A stretch of DNA of 64,000 nt, taken from the NCBI GenBank assembly GCA_947503925.1, contig CANNFQ010000006.1, forward strand, positions 1 through 64,000. The letters run 5' to 3'. This document shows positions 63,240 through 64,000 of this stretch, piece after piece (the first letter of the stretch is position 1; each line of letters starts with the position of its first letter). The stretch is from an uncultured Paracoccaceae bacterium (GTDB lineage: Bacteria; Pseudomonadota; Alphaproteobacteria; Rhodobacterales; Rhodobacteraceae). The notes beneath the pieces were generated by a model. That model was not told the DNA's origin. It was given only the letters and a program-made list of their open reading frames with translations, and searched no databases. The position numbers were made by a program, and so were the translations under genes.

Positions 63240-64000
63240 TCGCGGCCTCCTGTCCGAGTGTTGCGCGCAACGCAGCAGTGACATTCTTCGCGTCAAAGGT
63301 CTGCCAGCGTGCAATGACATGTTGATCCGGGCGGATCAGGTAGACCGCGCCCGGATGGTCCCCCAGGTATCGCGCCGCCAGCGCATCCGTGGGCGCCGTG
63401 ATATGCACCGTCTCCGCCGTCACGCCTGCCGTCGTGACCGGCGCTGCCGCGATGTCGCCGATGACCAGCAGGGCAAAACCGGTGCTGAGATGATCCAGAA
63501 GATACCCGTCCGCGACAGGGGCGTCTGGGCAGGCCGCACCGGGGCGCGTTACCTTCGGGCCAGACAACATGTCCGGCCCAAATCCGGCAAAGCCGTCATA
63601 GGTGCAAGGCACTGATAAGCGACCGGAATTCACAAAGGGCCGGGCAAATGCGTGGCGTCCTGCCAGATGCAAGACCGCATTGCGAAACTGGCGGCTGACG
63701 CCCGTTTTGGGTGTCATGAAATCCGTCGCCCGGGATGAGTTGAGGATGTTTTCATCTGCCGCAAACATGCGTTCTGTACAGTAATGATCCAGAAGGCCGG
63801 GGGCGGCGATGCCCTTGCAAACCAGATCAAGACGCCAGGCCAGGTTTTCGGCATCTTGCAGCCCGGAATTGGCCCCGCGTGCGCCAAAAGGCGACACCTG
63901 ATGCGCCGCGTCACCTGCAAAAAACACGCGCCCTTTGCGGAAATCCCGCATCCGGCGGCATTGGAACGTATATATTGACGTCCAGACCAGTTCATAATCC
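63223..64000 (-). CDS. FAD-dependent aromatic monooxygenase (N-terminal part outside window)
   Basis: C-terminal 258 residues of a class A flavin hydroxylase; the frame is open to the right edge. DYELVWTSIYTFQCRRMRDFRKGR leads into the second FAD motif VFFAGDAAHQVSPFGARGANSG and LQDAENLAWRLDLV, then a C-terminal thioredoxin-like domain (GAVYLIRPDQHVIARW) as in MhpA-type 3-(3-hydroxyphenyl)propionate hydroxylases. It begins an aromatic-compound operon that continues outside the window. Confidence 0.9.
   Translation of the reverse strand, partial: DYELVWTSIYTFQCRRMRDFRKGRVFFAGDAAHQVSPFGARGANSGLQDAENLAWRLDLVCKGIAAPGLLDHYCTERMFAADENILNSSRATDFMTPKTGVSRQFRNAVLHLAGRHAFARPFVNSGRLSVPCTYDGFAGFGPDMLSGPKVTRPGAACPDAPVADGYLLDHLSTGFALLVIGDIAAAPVTTAGVTAETVHITAPTDALAARYLGDHPGAVYLIRPDQHVIARWQTFDAKNVTAALRATLGQEAANGADA

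Overview
The window looks like chromosomal DNA of an alphaproteobacterium of the family Rhodobacteraceae, Roseobacter group. Reasons: a SAM-II type riboswitch in front of metZ, the ftsY-EamA-ispZ and ffh-GNAT-chorismate mutase-rpsP-rimM-trmD-rplS-rpmE neighbourhoods, a MipZ-type ParA ATPase, a VPLPA-CTERM exported protein, a DUF3726 gene, and amine transport/catabolism genes of roseobacter type. The genus cannot be fixed from the sequence alone. No tRNA, rRNA, insertion sequence, prophage or CRISPR array was seen.

Layout. 1-3460: 3' part of ftsY with a Pro-Glu coding hexanucleotide repeat, a secreted protein, an EamA transporter and septation protein A. 3600-8820: PilZ, GST and serine hydrolase genes, riboswitch-controlled metZ, folE2 and a RidA protein. 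8900-16680: a LysR-controlled operon of aldehyde dehydrogenase, an M19-like protein with an altered metal site, an unrecognised 565-aa protein, a DUF3726 protein and a BCCT transporter; this is the best candidate for an undescribed catabolic system. 16680-19713: MscS channel, GNAT, RTX-repeat protein. 19948-28472: leuC, a lipoprotein inserted before leuD, leuD, a membrane protein, an EEP-family protein, an NmrA-like oxidoreductase, two regulators with an SRPBCC protein, and leuB. 28600-33530: VPLPA-CTERM protein, EamA transporter with a surface-type lipoprotein, an FMN glutamate-synthase-like protein, mipZ. 33941-35651: DEAD-box helicase and DUF1992. 35770-44473 (minus strand): ffh, six tandem GNAT genes, chorismate mutase, rpsP, a 50-aa membrane peptide, rimM, trmD, yceI, rplS and rpmE. 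44627-48161: small membrane protein, a decayed gene, alpha/beta hydrolase, LysR, EamA. 48169-62996: a polyamine-type ABC transporter (potFGHI order) with three FAD amine oxidases, two glutamine-synthetase-like ligases, two GntR regulators and a glutamine amidotransferase, that is, a PuuABD-like gamma-glutamylation pathway in duplicate, split by an AT-richer island. 63054-64000: DUF2783 and the C-terminal part of a flavin monooxygenase.

Non-coding signals of note: two families of dispersed palindromic elements sit at gene ends, and several provide the stop codon of the preceding gene. Regulator genes carry clear inverted or direct repeats in their promoter regions (ArsR, three LysR and two GntR genes).
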